From a bacterium (GTDB lineage: Bacteria > Armatimonadota > Abditibacteriia > Abditibacteriales > Abditibacteriaceae): a DNA stretch of 36,051 bases. The DNA is taken from the NCBI GenBank assembly GCA_004172935.1, contig SDZD01000063.1, positions 1 to 36,051 on the forward strand, written 5' to 3'. Within the stretch, counting starts at the first letter, position 1, and every line of letters begins with the position of its first letter. Below the pieces are notes generated by a model. The model saw only the letters and a list, made by a program, of their open reading frames with translations, made no database searches and was not told the DNA's origin. Of this stretch, positions 7,571 to 16,859 are shown piece after piece. The position numbers and the translations under genes are program-made.

Positions 7571-9526
7571 GTGTTTCGTCGATTCTCCCCTGCTCGGCTG
7601 GTTACTGCGCTCGTTATTGTGGTGTTGTGGGCTGTTGTGCTGTCGGACACAGAGGGGCGTGAGACGGTGCGCCAGCAGTTGCATAACTCGCTTATGCCCT
7701 CCTCACTCAAATATGACTACAGTTGGTTTGATGAGACGCGCGCAGAGGAGCGCATCGTTCGTGTTGCGAGGGATGAGCATAAGAAGACTCGTCATCTCGT
7801 AGAGCGATTTCCAGATGATGCGGCGCTTTTAGCGATTTATGTGCGCAGGAGTAACGCTTTTCGGAATTTCCATCGTGAGGGGCCTTTACTCTCGCAGTTT
7901 GATGCATGGTCGGTGCAAATTCGCGAAGTCCCTCCGGTTCTGCCACCGGGAATGGGGATGGCAATGCCGCCGGGCATATCCGGGGGGAGTCAATCGGTTT
8001 CTCCTACAGCGAAAGAAACGCAAGAGATATTGCGTCTGATTGCGCGTGGGCAAAGATTAGAGCCGCAAAACACGTACTGGGATTGGATGGAAATGGCGGC
8101 GCTTTCGTCGGCTGGCCGGCAGAACGAGCTTCCTCGCATAGTGAAGCGCGCGGTATTGAAGAGTGATTGGGATGACCATGTAGCAGATGACATGCGTGCC
8201 CGAACATTATGGAATGAGCGCCGACAGTCGATGTTCACTCCGGCAGCGAAAACCTTTGGCTATGGAGGGGTGCTTCTGCATCATCTTTCTATCATCCGTA
8301 ATGCTACACGCGCTGTGGCTCAGCAGGTTATGGGTCTGCGCCTGCAAGAGCGGGACGATGAGGCATTGCAATTGGGGCTGCAAACCGTGAGGTTGGCACG
8401 CATCATTCGTCTCAAAGCGAATCTTCCCATCACTTCGATTTCCGCTGCCTCTTACGAGCGGATTATGATTCGGAGCGCTCGTGTTCCTTTAAAAAAACGT
8501 GTTAAGCAGCCCCTTCCATTGCCTACTTCTCTGTTGGCGAAAAATCCCGAATCGTTGTTGTTTCTGGCACAGCAGCGCTCACCGGATGCCGCCAGAGAGA
8601 TCGCGAGTGAATGGGGTCGACTCAATAATTGGGGGCTAAATTCGGTGTCTGGTTTATATGGTGGGCTGATTTCTCGTGAGTCATTGGAACAAGTCGCATG
8701 GACAGCGAGAGCAGCGAATTATGCGATGATGGTTGCGCCAGCAGCTGCGATAATATGGCTCCTCTTGATGCTCGTGGGATGGCGTTGGAACATTGCATCG
8801 GTCCCCACTTCAAAATGGATAAGTGCGACGGCAGTGCTGTTGCCAGTTGGCCTGTGGGCATTTGACCGGATAATACGAGCGATTGCAGTGCGCACAAACC
8901 CTAACGGCACTTTCTTTGAATGGGTCGCTTATAAATACCCAGAAGCAGTGCTAATTCATCCAAGTCTGCTTTTAGGGCGTTCCGGTTTAATTTGGAGTGT
9001 GGTTGCTGTGTGGCTAGGGTTATTTGCTTTTTATGCGGCATTCGCCCCACACCGAAGAACGCCAAAGCAACGGGAACAAAAGCCTGAAGACGAAAGCCAT
9101 CCCATCGATATGTTGTGGAATGGGTTCAAATGGCTACTGGGTTGGCGAGGGCAAATGGCCTCTGTATGGATATTGGCACTTACCCTCGTTGCAGCGACCA
9201 TGCTCAGCTCACCCGAAGAATCGAATAATGTTGCACGTAATTTATTCGTGGCAGTTCTATCGCTTTGTGTATGGCCTGTAGCTGTTGGGATTCGTCAGAT
9301 GGTGATTTTCCTTAGGACGGGGCAACGCACATCGGCTCCGACCCAATTTATCGCGGCGTGGCGCTCATCGCTCGGTAGTTTTGTAGTGGTGATGTTGGTG
9401 GCGCTTCCTGTGTTGATATGGGCACAGAGTCGGTTTGAGCGTGATTTTAATCGGCATTTTGCGCCGATTGAGCGGGGGCAGATGGTGGCGGTTATGCAAA
9501 AACAACGGGGGATTCCAATGGAGTGA
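7571..9526 (+). CDS. Multi-pass membrane protein of unknown function, tandem paralogue 1
   Basis: A 651-residue protein not recognised as any known family. It has one N-terminal membrane helix (about 9-25), then a helical soluble region of about 350 residues, then roughly six more helices (about 384-404, 416-433, 472-492, 528-545, 556-576 and 601-618). Key motifs are FPDDAALLAIYVRR (80-93), a DAWSVQ segment (111-116), the highly conserved RGQRLEPQNTYWDWMEMAAL (159-178), ASEWGRL (345-351) and a tail WAQSRFERDF (617-626). Paralogue 2 carries the same motifs in the same order. The soluble domain between helix 1 and helix 2 has repeated helical segments suggestive of TPR-like packing, which is inference. 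GTG at 7571 is the start; it aligns with an internal GTG of paralogue 2. It overlaps paralogue 2 by 4 bases. Confidence 0.85.
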   Translation: MFRRFSPARLVTALVIVVLWAVVLSDTEGRETVRQQLHNSLMPSSLKYDYSWFDETRAEERIVRVARDEHKKTRHLVERFPDDAALLAIYVRRSNAFRNFHREGPLLSQFDAWSVQIREVPPVLPPGMGMAMPPGISGGSQSVSPTAKETQEILRLIARGQRLEPQNTYWDWMEMAALSSAGRQNELPRIVKRAVLKSDWDDHVADDMRARTLWNERRQSMFTPAAKTFGYGGVLLHHLSIIRNATRAVAQQVMGLRLQERDDEALQLGLQTVRLARIIRLKANLPITSISAASYERIMIRSARVPLKKRVKQPLPLPTSLLAKNPESLLFLAQQRSPDAAREIASEWGRLNNWGLNSVSGLYGGLISRESLEQVAWTARAANYAMMVAPAAAIIWLLLMLVGWRWNIASVPTSKWISATAVLLPVGLWAFDRIIRAIAVRTNPNGTFFEWVAYKYPEAVLIHPSLLLGRSGLIWSVVAVWLGLFAFYAAFAPHRRTPKQREQKPEDESHPIDMLWNGFKWLLGWRGQMASVWILALTLVAATMLSSPEESNNVARNLFVAVLSLCVWPVAVGIRQMVIFLRTGQRTSAPTQFIAAWRSSLGSFVVVMLVALPVLIWAQSRFERDFNRHFAPIERGQMVAVMQKQRGIPME

Positions 9527-11499
9527 GTCGCTATGAGAAAATAAGCGGCGTGTTTCGACGCATCTCCCCTTTTCAGTTGATTTTTGCGGTGCTGGTCGTG
9601 GCGTTGTGGGGCGCTGTACTCTTTGACCGAGATGCTCGCCAATTGGCCTATCGGCACGGGCGGTTTGCGATGGGGCCACGCTCATTTAATTTCACGCTGC
9701 CGTTTGAGCCGACTGAGCGCGTCGATTTGCAGATGGTGGATGCGCAGGAGAATAGAGACAAGAAAAAGTTTAGGGCGCTTGTTGAGGCGAACCCGCATGA
9801 TGCGGCCCTGCTGGCGATTTACATCCGCAGCAACGATATGATGCCCAAAGCGTATCTTCGGCGGGATGGGCCGCTGGCGTCGGTGTACCCCAATTGGTCG
9901 GTGCAGGTCGAACCTCCTCCCTCTCGGCCGAGAGAGATTATTGCCAACCTTCCTCAAGAAAAACTCCAATTGGTAGATACAAAGGGGTATTTGAACTTGG
10001 TGGCGCGGGGGCGAAACTTGGAGCCGCAGAATAGTTACTGGGATTGGATGGAGATGGTAGCGCTAATCGAGGCAAGACGCGAACGCGAGTTGGATGCGAT
10101 TGCTCATCGGGCGGCTAGGAAGTTGATTTTCGATGACCACACGGGGGAAGAAATGCGGGCGCGACTGGCTTATCTCAATCGGCAGAAGCTGGCTTTTGAA
10201 CCGAATAACACGGTGATGGTAGTTTCAGCGGTGCTGCTTCCCCACCTATCAGCAATTACGAATGCGTCTCGGTTTCTGGCGCAGCGAGTAATGGGGCAGC
10301 GATTGGAAGGGCACAATAAAGAAGCACTGAGTTTGGGATTGGATGGGATGCGTTTAGCTCGCCAGATACGTTTACAAGCGACGTGGCCTATCACTTCGAT
10401 TGTTGGAGGGCGATGCGAGCGAATGTTTATCGAGAAGGCGCAGGTACGTTTGGGGCCAGTAGCGCCTTTACCTCCGGCGACTTCACCACTTTCGGTTCTC
10501 GCTTCATCGCCGACTAGTCTTCTCTATCTGGCGAGGGCGAAATCTCCCAAAGCGGCCACCGAAATTGCCACCGAATGGCAGCGTATTGGGCGTTGGGCGG
10601 TTAGTTCGCCCCTGTTGTTTGGAGGCTTGGTTACACGTCGCACGATATTAGGGATTGGCTGGACGACACGCGCGACCAGTGTTCTGGCCGCCTCGCTCCC
10701 TATTGCATTTTTGGCATGGGCTATTCTCGTTGGAATAGGGCGAAAGGGGACGCCCGCAGAGATGGATTTTTCGCCTCGCCTCGTGTACTGGGGAGTGGGG
10801 TGGAGCTTGCTGTTCTTTGTGGCTTTTTTAGTCTGTGAGTGGTTGGCACAAGTACAGTCGGCAGAGATAGAGGAATGGCTCGTTTTCTACCACTCTCTGC
10901 TGAGAAATTCAAGGCCGGTATGGGGAGGGGTAACGCTCTGGCTGTTGTGGTTGGCGCTATGGCGGCGTCCTCAGCCCAAATCGTTGAGCATCGCTTCTCG
11001 GCAACGTATCGAGGATTGGGAGGCACCACTGGCGGAGACACTTCCTCTGCGTTTGATGGAGTGGGCTTGGAACACATTGAAGTGGGGAATAAGAGTCGTT
11101 TTGCCGATGGCGATAGGGATGTGCTTTATCGGAGGCATTTGCGTCACGCTATTGGAGTGGCCGGACAACTCGGAGGATGCGGCGCAGAAGCCGTTATGGG
11201 ACTGGGAGCATTTGTTGTGGCTGTTTGTTCTGTTGGCGGTATTACCGACAGCATGTGTATGGCTGCGCGAGATATGGCACCGAAAGAGGAAGAGGGAACG
11301 GCTGGGGGCACCGCAGATTTTCGTGGGGCGGGCACAGAGACTTTTGAGTGGGTACTTATTGCTGGCGTTGGTTGCTCTGCCGCTATCTGTATGGGCGCAG
11401 AGTCGGTACGAGCGCGATTTTAAGCGCGAGGTGGCGCCCATCATTCAAGGAAAAATGATACCAGTGATGCGGAAGATGCGCGGATTACCGATGCAGTGA
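9523..11499 (+). CDS. Multi-pass membrane protein of unknown function, tandem paralogue 2
   Basis: A 658-residue protein, the closest relative of paralogue 1. Conserved segments: FRRISPFQLI at the start, NPHDAALLAIYIRS (90-103), NWSVQ (124-128), RGRNLEPQNSYWDWMEMVAL (162-181), FLAQRVMGQRLE (251-262), ATEWQRI (349-355) and WAQSRYERDF (624-633). One N-terminal helix (about 17-34) precedes a ~350-residue soluble region; the C-terminal third carries about six helices. GTG at 9523 overlaps the previous stop as GTGA, a translational-coupling arrangement. GTG at 9550 is an alternative, because the bases around it (AAAATAAGCG then CGTGTTTCG) repeat those around the start of paralogue 1. The gene is evidently a tandem duplication. 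Function and substrate are unknown. Confidence 0.85.
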   Translation: MSRYEKISGVFRRISPFQLIFAVLVVALWGAVLFDRDARQLAYRHGRFAMGPRSFNFTLPFEPTERVDLQMVDAQENRDKKKFRALVEANPHDAALLAIYIRSNDMMPKAYLRRDGPLASVYPNWSVQVEPPPSRPREIIANLPQEKLQLVDTKGYLNLVARGRNLEPQNSYWDWMEMVALIEARRERELDAIAHRAARKLIFDDHTGEEMRARLAYLNRQKLAFEPNNTVMVVSAVLLPHLSAITNASRFLAQRVMGQRLEGHNKEALSLGLDGMRLARQIRLQATWPITSIVGGRCERMFIEKAQVRLGPVAPLPPATSPLSVLASSPTSLLYLARAKSPKAATEIATEWQRIGRWAVSSPLLFGGLVTRRTILGIGWTTRATSVLAASLPIAFLAWAILVGIGRKGTPAEMDFSPRLVYWGVGWSLLFFVAFLVCEWLAQVQSAEIEEWLVFYHSLLRNSRPVWGGVTLWLLWLALWRRPQPKSLSIASRQRIEDWEAPLAETLPLRLMEWAWNTLKWGIRVVLPMAIGMCFIGGICVTLLEWPDNSEDAAQKPLWDWEHLLWLFVLLAVLPTACVWLREIWHRKRKRERLGAPQIFVGRAQRLLSGYLLLALVALPLSVWAQSRYERDFKREVAPIIQGKMIPVMRKMRGLPMQ

Positions 11500-11518
11500 T
11501 TAACTGCGCGAACAAATT

Positions 11519-13582
11519 GTGAAAAAGCCACTCCTCTTCTGTTTAGTTCTCTGGGTCGTTTTGTTGGTGTTGCCGTGGACTCATGGGCGAGCGTTGCTCG
11601 ATTGGCGCGGGGCTACCATCGAGCAATTGAGCGGCGATAAGCCGGAGTGGGCGCCACTTGATGTGGTGTACGCGCCAGAACAGGACATGTATTCGATAAC
11701 GAACCCACAGGAGGAGGCAACCCCAGTTCCAGATGTGGTTAAAGTGGGCGAACTGCGCGTCGCGCCGCAATTCGCGGCCATCGCACGGGATTCAAGTGAC
11801 CGCGATGTGTTGGTGTGGTGCGCACTTTCGGCAACGGACCCCAAAGATAGCGCGCACAATATCGTGGTTCTAGAGCGGCGTTTTCCCAATAACCCGATGA
11901 TGCTGGCATGGAAGTGCGGGGCACAAATGCAAAACCTGAACATGACAACGCGCGTGTCGGGGCCTCTCACCTCTCCCTTCTCCTACTGGTCGGTGCAGAG
12001 GGCAATGCAAACACCAGGTTATGAAGCCTTCAAAATTGCTCCCAAGGATAAGCCTCAATGGGCGGCGATGCTGGCGGACATCCATCGGGGGCAGAAAATG
12101 GAGTCGAACAACGGGTTCTGGTGGTGGATGGAAGCGATGGCCTTGCTGGGGGCGCGACGCGATGAGGAAGTGTGGTCGGTGCTGAAAGCGGGCAGTTCCA
12201 AGCCAGAGTACAACGACTACAGCAAAGATAAAATGATGGCGCTGCGGAGCGCTCACCTCAAGACACAGTGGACTATTCCCGTTATTTATCTAGTGAATGG
12301 GGATGCTACCAGAGGCTCATACATATTTTATAGTCGATGGCGTGAGGTAGCTCGTCAGGTGTGCGAAAACATAATGGGGGCACGACTCGCGGGCCGCGAT
12401 AAAGTAGCAATCGAAGGCGGACGCGATCTGATGCTGATGGGAAGTCTGGTGCGGCGTTCGGGAGATGATATTTCGACTTTGGTGGGGATTGCGATTGAAG
12501 CAATAACCTTACAGAACGCCATTCTCCCATCGGCGACAACGACAAAACGATTGGCGACGGGGGCCAGTGTGCAAGCATTCGCGGGGCATCCACGCTCGTT
12601 GCTTCGCTATGCGAACGAGCTGAATCGCAAGGACATCGCACTTCAAATTAGCAAGGAATGGGCAGCAGTAGGGAAAGCCCGGCGGACTGTGGCAGCCAAA
12701 ACCAAAGGGGCGCTTGCCTCTGGGACAAGATTCGTTGATGGCCTCAACGATACGACTGTCGCCTGGGCAGCGGGAAGTCAGAATACAGGCGCCTTACTGG
12801 TTCAAACACTTCCAATTCCGCTATTGATGCTTGCGGTTCTGTCACTGCTACTGCTCAGGGCGAGAAAGCGCGACGAAGCATTCACGCTTCCAACGTGGAA
12901 GCGCGGGCTGGGTTGGAGCGCCTTCGCTTTGGTGGTATTACTCGCGGGGCAAGCCTTGTTCGCTCAACTGGTGTGGGATAGTATGGGAATCAGCTATCCG
13001 GGTTTCGACTTCATGCTACCGCGTATGCTGCTCACGCTGCCGCTGTGGGCGTTCGCGTTTGCAACCTGTGTCGCGTTCGCAGGGGCTGTGTGGGGGACAG
13101 TAGTGGCATCAAGGCGGGCGCGTGGCGATGCCTCGATGTGGGAAAGCCTGAAAGGGCTACTAAGCACAACGGATGAGCGTACTGGGACGCTTAATTTGAC
13201 CCCTATCCTGCAACTGATTGCCATTATGGGGATGTGGGGTCTATTTATCGGGGCGTTGGGGGCGTGGTTTTATTATCCGCAGGAGGGCGTTATCAGTCGC
13301 CAGGAAACGGAGACGTGGCACACACAATATCCGGCGGGAGCGTTGGCCTTGTTTTGTTTGGCCGCTATCATCCCGGCACTTTTCTTTCGGGATAGAAATC
13401 GGAGGATCGGAACTTACTTTTGGAGCTGGCTACGAGTCGGGCAGCGATTTTTGGTGGCCCATGTGGTGGTGGCGACGGTGCTTTATTTGTTGATAGCTAT
13501 CAATGGCGCCTTTTGGGCGGCACGATTCGATGCGGAGTGGGTTAAGGCCAATACACCTCGGACTGGCAAAGTTGGGGGGTAG
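11519..13582 (+). CDS. Multi-pass membrane protein of unknown function, divergent tandem paralogue 3
   Basis: A 687-residue protein sharing the layout of the two upstream genes but much diverged: an N-terminal helix (about 4-20), a large soluble region and about six C-terminal helices. The family motifs persist in order: FPNNPMMLAWKCG (122-134), YWSVQRAMQ (156-164), RGQKMESNNGFWWWMEAMAL (190-209), VCENIMGARLAGRD (281-294), SKEWAAVG (388-395) and a tail ending in FWAARFDAEW. The duplication is thus older than that of paralogues 1 and 2. The WAQSR(F/Y)ERDF tail is replaced. It begins with a GTG 19 bases after the previous stop, consistent with one operon. No catalytic motif of a known enzyme family was recognised. 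Confidence 0.83.
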   Translation: MKKPLLFCLVLWVVLLVLPWTHGRALLDWRGATIEQLSGDKPEWAPLDVVYAPEQDMYSITNPQEEATPVPDVVKVGELRVAPQFAAIARDSSDRDVLVWCALSATDPKDSAHNIVVLERRFPNNPMMLAWKCGAQMQNLNMTTRVSGPLTSPFSYWSVQRAMQTPGYEAFKIAPKDKPQWAAMLADIHRGQKMESNNGFWWWMEAMALLGARRDEEVWSVLKAGSSKPEYNDYSKDKMMALRSAHLKTQWTIPVIYLVNGDATRGSYIFYSRWREVARQVCENIMGARLAGRDKVAIEGGRDLMLMGSLVRRSGDDISTLVGIAIEAITLQNAILPSATTTKRLATGASVQAFAGHPRSLLRYANELNRKDIALQISKEWAAVGKARRTVAAKTKGALASGTRFVDGLNDTTVAWAAGSQNTGALLVQTLPIPLLMLAVLSLLLLRARKRDEAFTLPTWKRGLGWSAFALVVLLAGQALFAQLVWDSMGISYPGFDFMLPRMLLTLPLWAFAFATCVAFAGAVWGTVVASRRARGDASMWESLKGLLSTTDERTGTLNLTPILQLIAIMGMWGLFIGALGAWFYYPQEGVISRQETETWHTQYPAGALALFCLAAIIPALFFRDRNRRIGTYFWSWLRVGQRFLVAHVVVATVLYLLIAINGAFWAARFDAEWVKANTPRTGKVGG

Positions 13583-13590
13583 GTGCTTTG

Positions 13591-13655
13591 CCGAGCGAAT
13601 AGGCGAGGCCATAAGTCCGCGCTGCGGACAACGTGCCCTGACACTGTCGGCCTCT
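13591..13655. repeat. Multi-hairpin dispersed repeat, degenerate copy C
   Basis: It contains ATAAG followed by the stem GTCCGC-gct-GCGGAC (13615-13629) and the linker AAC, exactly matching the central module of copy A but with a different, still complementary, stem sequence. Flanking stems are decayed. Confidence 0.5.
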
Positions 13656-13807
13656 TGTAGATGAACTGTCGAGATGAGCGATGGTGGGATGGGGCTTAGT
13701 TTTGGTGAACCGTTTAAATTAGTAACTTTGCGCTTGTGAAGAGGGTGCCTTGCCCATTGTGGCGGGGCGGCTCAGACTGCGCGCGTTCTTTGGAACCACA
13801 ACCTATC

Positions 13808-14860
13808 ATGGCACAGGACACTATTCTTGGCGTCGGCATTATCGGCGGCGGCGGCATCGCTCAAGGCGTTCACATTCCCGGTTATCAAAAGCTCAGCAAC
13901 GTCAAAGTTATTGGCGTTTCCGACCCGTTCGAGGGCGCTCGTGCAGCTTGTAAAACCAAATTCGGCATCGAGAACGTTTACGCAGATTTCGAAGAGATGC
14001 TGGCGAACCCCGAAATCCAGGCTGTTTCGGTAACGACGCCCAACTTCCTCCATGCGGAGGCGACCATCAAAGCGCTTCGCGCCGGAAAGCACGTTCTGTG
14101 CGAGAAACCGCTCGCGATGAACGCCGAAGAGGGACAGGCAATGGTGGACGCGGCTCGCGAAACGGGCAACAAACTGATGTGCGGTTACAACTACCGCTTC
14201 ACCCCCGAAGTGCAGACGTTGAAAAAGTTCGCTGAAGCGGGCGAATTTGGCGACATGTACTTCGCGCGCACCATCGCAATGCGCCGTCGCGGCATCCCCG
14301 GCTGGGGCATGTTCATCTCGAAAGAAAAGAATGGCGGCGGCCCATTGATCGACATAGGCGTTCACATGCTCGATTCGACGATGCACGTGATGGGCTTCCC
14401 CAAGCCAGTGAAGGTGTTCGGCCAGACCTTCCAGAAGTTCGGCAAGCGCAGCGACGTAACCGGCTTGATGGGCCAGTGGGACTACAAGAACTTCACCGTT
14501 GAGGATTTCGCAGCGGCGCAGATTTTGTTCGAGAACGGCGCTTCGTTGCACCTCGAAAGCTCGTTCGTGGCCGAACAGGAAGAAGCCGACAAAATGAGCT
14601 TCCAAGTCTTCGGCGACAAGGGCGGACTTTCGTACAACCCACTGAAAATGCACACCGAGAAGTACGGCACCCTACTCGACATCACTCCGGCTTATTTGCC
14701 GAAGAACGTGCAGTCACACCACAAAGAAATCGAGTCGTTCGTGGATTCGGTTATCAACGACAAGCCGGTTTACACACCGGGCGAACAGGCGCTTGAGATC
14801 ACCAAGATCATCGACGCCATCTACAAATCGGGCGAGACAGGCGAAGCTGTCACTTTGTAA
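13808..14860 (+). CDS. Gfo/Idh/MocA family NAD(P)-dependent oxidoreductase (1)
   Basis: A 350-residue cytosolic dehydrogenase. The N-terminal Rossmann fold shows GIIGGGGIAQG (10-20). CEKPLA at 98-103 carries the family EKP lysine (100). The C-terminal alpha/beta domain has GGGPLIDIGVHMLD, with Asp182 and His186 as the catalytic pair typical of inositol and sugar dehydrogenases. It should oxidise a sugar, inositol or sugar-acid hydroxyl with NAD(P); specificity cannot be read from sequence. I start at ATG 13808 (MAQDTILGVGII) rather than the GTG at 13736, which would add 24 residues unlike any Rossmann N-terminus. It ends just before a strong terminator, so it appears to be a single-gene unit. 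Confidence 0.93.
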   Translation: MAQDTILGVGIIGGGGIAQGVHIPGYQKLSNVKVIGVSDPFEGARAACKTKFGIENVYADFEEMLANPEIQAVSVTTPNFLHAEATIKALRAGKHVLCEKPLAMNAEEGQAMVDAARETGNKLMCGYNYRFTPEVQTLKKFAEAGEFGDMYFARTIAMRRRGIPGWGMFISKEKNGGGPLIDIGVHMLDSTMHVMGFPKPVKVFGQTFQKFGKRSDVTGLMGQWDYKNFTVEDFAAAQILFENGASLHLESSFVAEQEEADKMSFQVFGDKGGLSYNPLKMHTEKYGTLLDITPAYLPKNVQSHHKEIESFVDSVINDKPVYTPGEQALEITKIIDAIYKSGETGEAVTL

Positions 14861-14882
14861 GCGTTAGTTGCTTGCAAACACG

Positions 14883-14923
14883 CAAAAGCGCGAAGAGTTT
14901 TGACTCTTCGCGCTTTTGTTTTT
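14883..14923 (+). terminator. Intrinsic terminator after Gfo/Idh gene 1
   Basis: A perfect 16-bp stem (CAAAAGCGCGAAGAGT at 14883-14898, complement 14903-14918) with a TTTG loop, followed by TTTTT (14919-14923), 22 bases after the stop codon at 14860. Confidence 0.92.
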
Positions 14924-14977
14924 GGGATTTGGGATGAGCGGCCTGAAAGTAACCCAGATATAGGAACGCGGAGGTTG

Positions 14978-15066
14978 GCTGGCCGCAGGGCTGAAGCCCG
15001 CGCTTCTGGGCCTTCGGCCACCTGCCCTCCTTCGAGGGCACAGCAGGGGCGCTAACGCGCACTGGA
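14978..15066. repeat. Multi-hairpin dispersed repeat, variant copy E
   Basis: A chain of stems: GGGCTGAAGCCC, TGGGCCTTCGGCCA, TGCCCTCCTTCGAGGGCA, then AGCAGGGGCGCTAACGCGC (15041 onward). The last module is shared with copy A (AGCAGGGGCGCT then CGCG), although the upstream stems differ in sequence. Confidence 0.55.
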
Positions 15067-15136
15067 ATAACGAACTATGTTTGATAAGTCCGGCATCTTG
15101 GGCATTGCCACAAGTGTGCTCCCTGCGAACTACGCT

Positions 15137-15613
15137 TTAGGCGTGGTCGCCCTGGAATACGGGGTAGTCGGTGGTGAGATAGAACTTGAAAGTGGAGCTT
15201 TCGGGGACCTGAGCCAAAATGACTTGTCCGTTTCGAGTCTTGAAATTGTATTGGACGAGGAACCAGTTGGCGCTGTCTTCATCGTCGCTGGACTGACACA
15301 TCTCGATGGCGAAGGGCGATTTTTCGCGCCACCGGAAGTAGTGCTCGCTATCGCCTGTAATCATGGATGTGTTGATTTGTTGGGCCGTGCCGTTGGCGTA
15401 GAAATTCCACGTTGTCGTGGTCATCATATCGTAGCTGGATTCGGTTTGCCACTGACCAATGAGGTTGCAGCGGAACTTGGCTCGAAAGCCTTCTACATCG
15501 TGGGGGATGCCTCGGAAAACGCGGTCAGCTTCGATTTGCTGTTGGAAGACGGTGGCGTAGCTTTGTACGGGTGCGGCCTTAGAGCCGAGAGAGAATTTGC
15601 TCCAGAGTTTCAT
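15137..15613 (-). CDS. Small beta-rich protein of unknown function
   Basis: A 158-residue protein that I do not assign to a family. After an ~50-residue charged N-terminal part, the rest looks like an antiparallel beta structure. IGQWQTESSYD, then TTWNFYANGTAQQ, HYFRWREKSPFAIEM, ANWFLVQYNFKTRNGQVIL and STFKFYLTTDYPVF alternate polar and aromatic residues. The G-x-W followed by W-x-F-x3-GT pattern resembles small lipocalin-like barrels, but that is only a resemblance. There is no signal peptide, so it should be cytosolic. The opposite strand is also open here, but this strand has the more protein-like residue usage (Trp, Phe, Tyr, Lys and Gln in strand-like alternation). Start ATG 15613 lacks a ribosome binding site. 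Confidence 0.65.
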   Translation of the reverse strand: MKLWSKFSLGSKAAPVQSYATVFQQQIEADRVFRGIPHDVEGFRAKFRCNLIGQWQTESSYDMMTTTTWNFYANGTAQQINTSMITGDSEHYFRWREKSPFAIEMCQSSDDEDSANWFLVQYNFKTRNGQVILAQVPESSTFKFYLTTDYPVFQGDHA

Positions 15614-15713
15614 GGGGTTATACGTGGGGTGCGTACCTGATAGTTTCTCTTAAATCACACAACAATTACAGATGTGTTTTTATTGACAGAGTCATTCTCC
15701 ATAGCAATATGAT

Positions 15714-16835
15714 TCAATTCATGATGCGTAGGAGGCGTTCAGTGGTGTATTCGATCAATGTTAAAGCGTTGTCAAGGCACCATTCGAGTTCGCGGGGGCC
15801 ATCTACAATTGAGACAGCGCTCTTGAGTCCAAGTTCGTCGAGTTGTTCACAGGAAAGGGCGATTCTTCCCCCTAGAGCAATAGTCGGGACACTTTTGGTT
15901 CGAGCGGTACGGCATACACCAGCAATGGTTTTGCCGCTGAGTGTTTGAGAGTCGAGGGAGCCTTCGCCGGTTAGCACTAAGTCGGCACCTTCCAATTTTT
16001 CGGCGAACTCGGTGGCTTGCAGGACGGCTTCGATTCCGGGCTGCATTTGGGCGTTCAGGTAGGCCACGAGGCCAAAGCCCGTGCCTCCGGCGGCGCCCGC
16101 ACCGGGACGGTTTTGCAGGTCGCACCCGAAGTGCTGGGCGGTGATTTCGGCGTAGTGAGCTAGAGAGGCGTCGAGTTGAAGAACCTGTTCGGGTGTGGCG
16201 CCTTTTTGCGGCGAGAAGATGTGCGCCGCACCATTGGGACCGCAAAGTGGGTTGGTGACATCGCAGAGGGCAATGAACTGACACTTTTGTAGGCGCTGGT
16301 CGAAGAATTGGAGGTCGATGCGCGCGAGGCGAGACAAATCGCCGCCACCAGCCGGGAGAACGCAGTCGCGCTCATCGAAGAAACGCGCGCCGAGGGCGCT
16401 TAGGAGGCCCGTAGCGCCATCGGTGGTGGCGCTACCGCCCAAGCCGAGGAAGAAGCGGCGGGCGCCCGCATCGAGAGCAGCGCGGATAAGTTGACCCGTG
16501 CCAAAAGTGGAAGCACGCAGGGCGCTACGCTTTTCGGGAGGAGTCAGAGTGAGGCCGGATGCCTGGGACAGTTCAATGATGGCTGTACCATCGGGAAGGA
16601 AGCCCCAATCGGCTTCGATACTTTCATCGAGTGGGCCATGCACTCGGACGGTGCGGCGGAAACCGCCCGCTCCCAGTAGCAAGGCATCAAGGGTGCCTTC
16701 GCCACCATCGGCGAGGGGAACTTCGAGGATTTGGGCGTCAGGGATGACTTTTTGAATGCCGCGCTTCATGGCGGCGCAGACCTCGACTGCGGAGGCAGAG
16801 CCTTTGAAGGAATCGGGGGCGAGAACGATTTTCAC
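15714..16835 (-). CDS. Glycerate 2-kinase (GarK/GlxK family)
   Basis: A 373-residue enzyme that phosphorylates D-glycerate with ATP, making 2-phosphoglycerate, so feeding sugar-acid or glyoxylate breakdown products into glycolysis. Family motifs: LAPDSFKGS at the start (5-13), VPLADGGEGT (39-48), FLGLGGSATTDGATG near 128-142, VTNPLCGPNGAAH in the middle, GAGAAGGTGFGL and LVLTGEGSLDSQTLSGK toward the C-terminus. Length and motif order match the class of GarK, GlxK and YxaA rather than the MOFRL-type glycerate kinases. The Gfo/Idh gene upstream on the same strand is separated by a terminator, so it is likely transcribed alone. No tartronate-semialdehyde or glucarate genes are in the window, so its upstream pathway is open. 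Confidence 0.93.
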   Translation of the reverse strand: MKIVLAPDSFKGSASAVEVCAAMKRGIQKVIPDAQILEVPLADGGEGTLDALLLGAGGFRRTVRVHGPLDESIEADWGFLPDGTAIIELSQASGLTLTPPEKRSALRASTFGTGQLIRAALDAGARRFFLGLGGSATTDGATGLLSALGARFFDERDCVLPAGGGDLSRLARIDLQFFDQRLQKCQFIALCDVTNPLCGPNGAAHIFSPQKGATPEQVLQLDASLAHYAEITAQHFGCDLQNRPGAGAAGGTGFGLVAYLNAQMQPGIEAVLQATEFAEKLEGADLVLTGEGSLDSQTLSGKTIAGVCRTARTKSVPTIALGGRIALSCEQLDELGLKSAVSIVDGPRELEWCLDNALTLIEYTTERLLRIMN

Positions 16836-16859
16836 AGGAGAAATTATTCCAAAAGAGAA

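Noticed and set aside
13772..14653. Reverse-strand open frame of 293 codons
   Set aside because: Antisense to Gfo/Idh gene 1.
15077..15640. Long forward-strand open frame of 187 codons opposite the small beta-rich gene
   Set aside because: It is the antisense of the gene at 15137-15613, which has the more protein-like strand pattern. The forward translation matches no fold or motif.
15683..15711. TTGACA with a 17-base spacer to AATATG, promoter-like on the forward strand
   Set aside because: The -10 is poor and no forward gene follows; the downstream gene is on the reverse strand.
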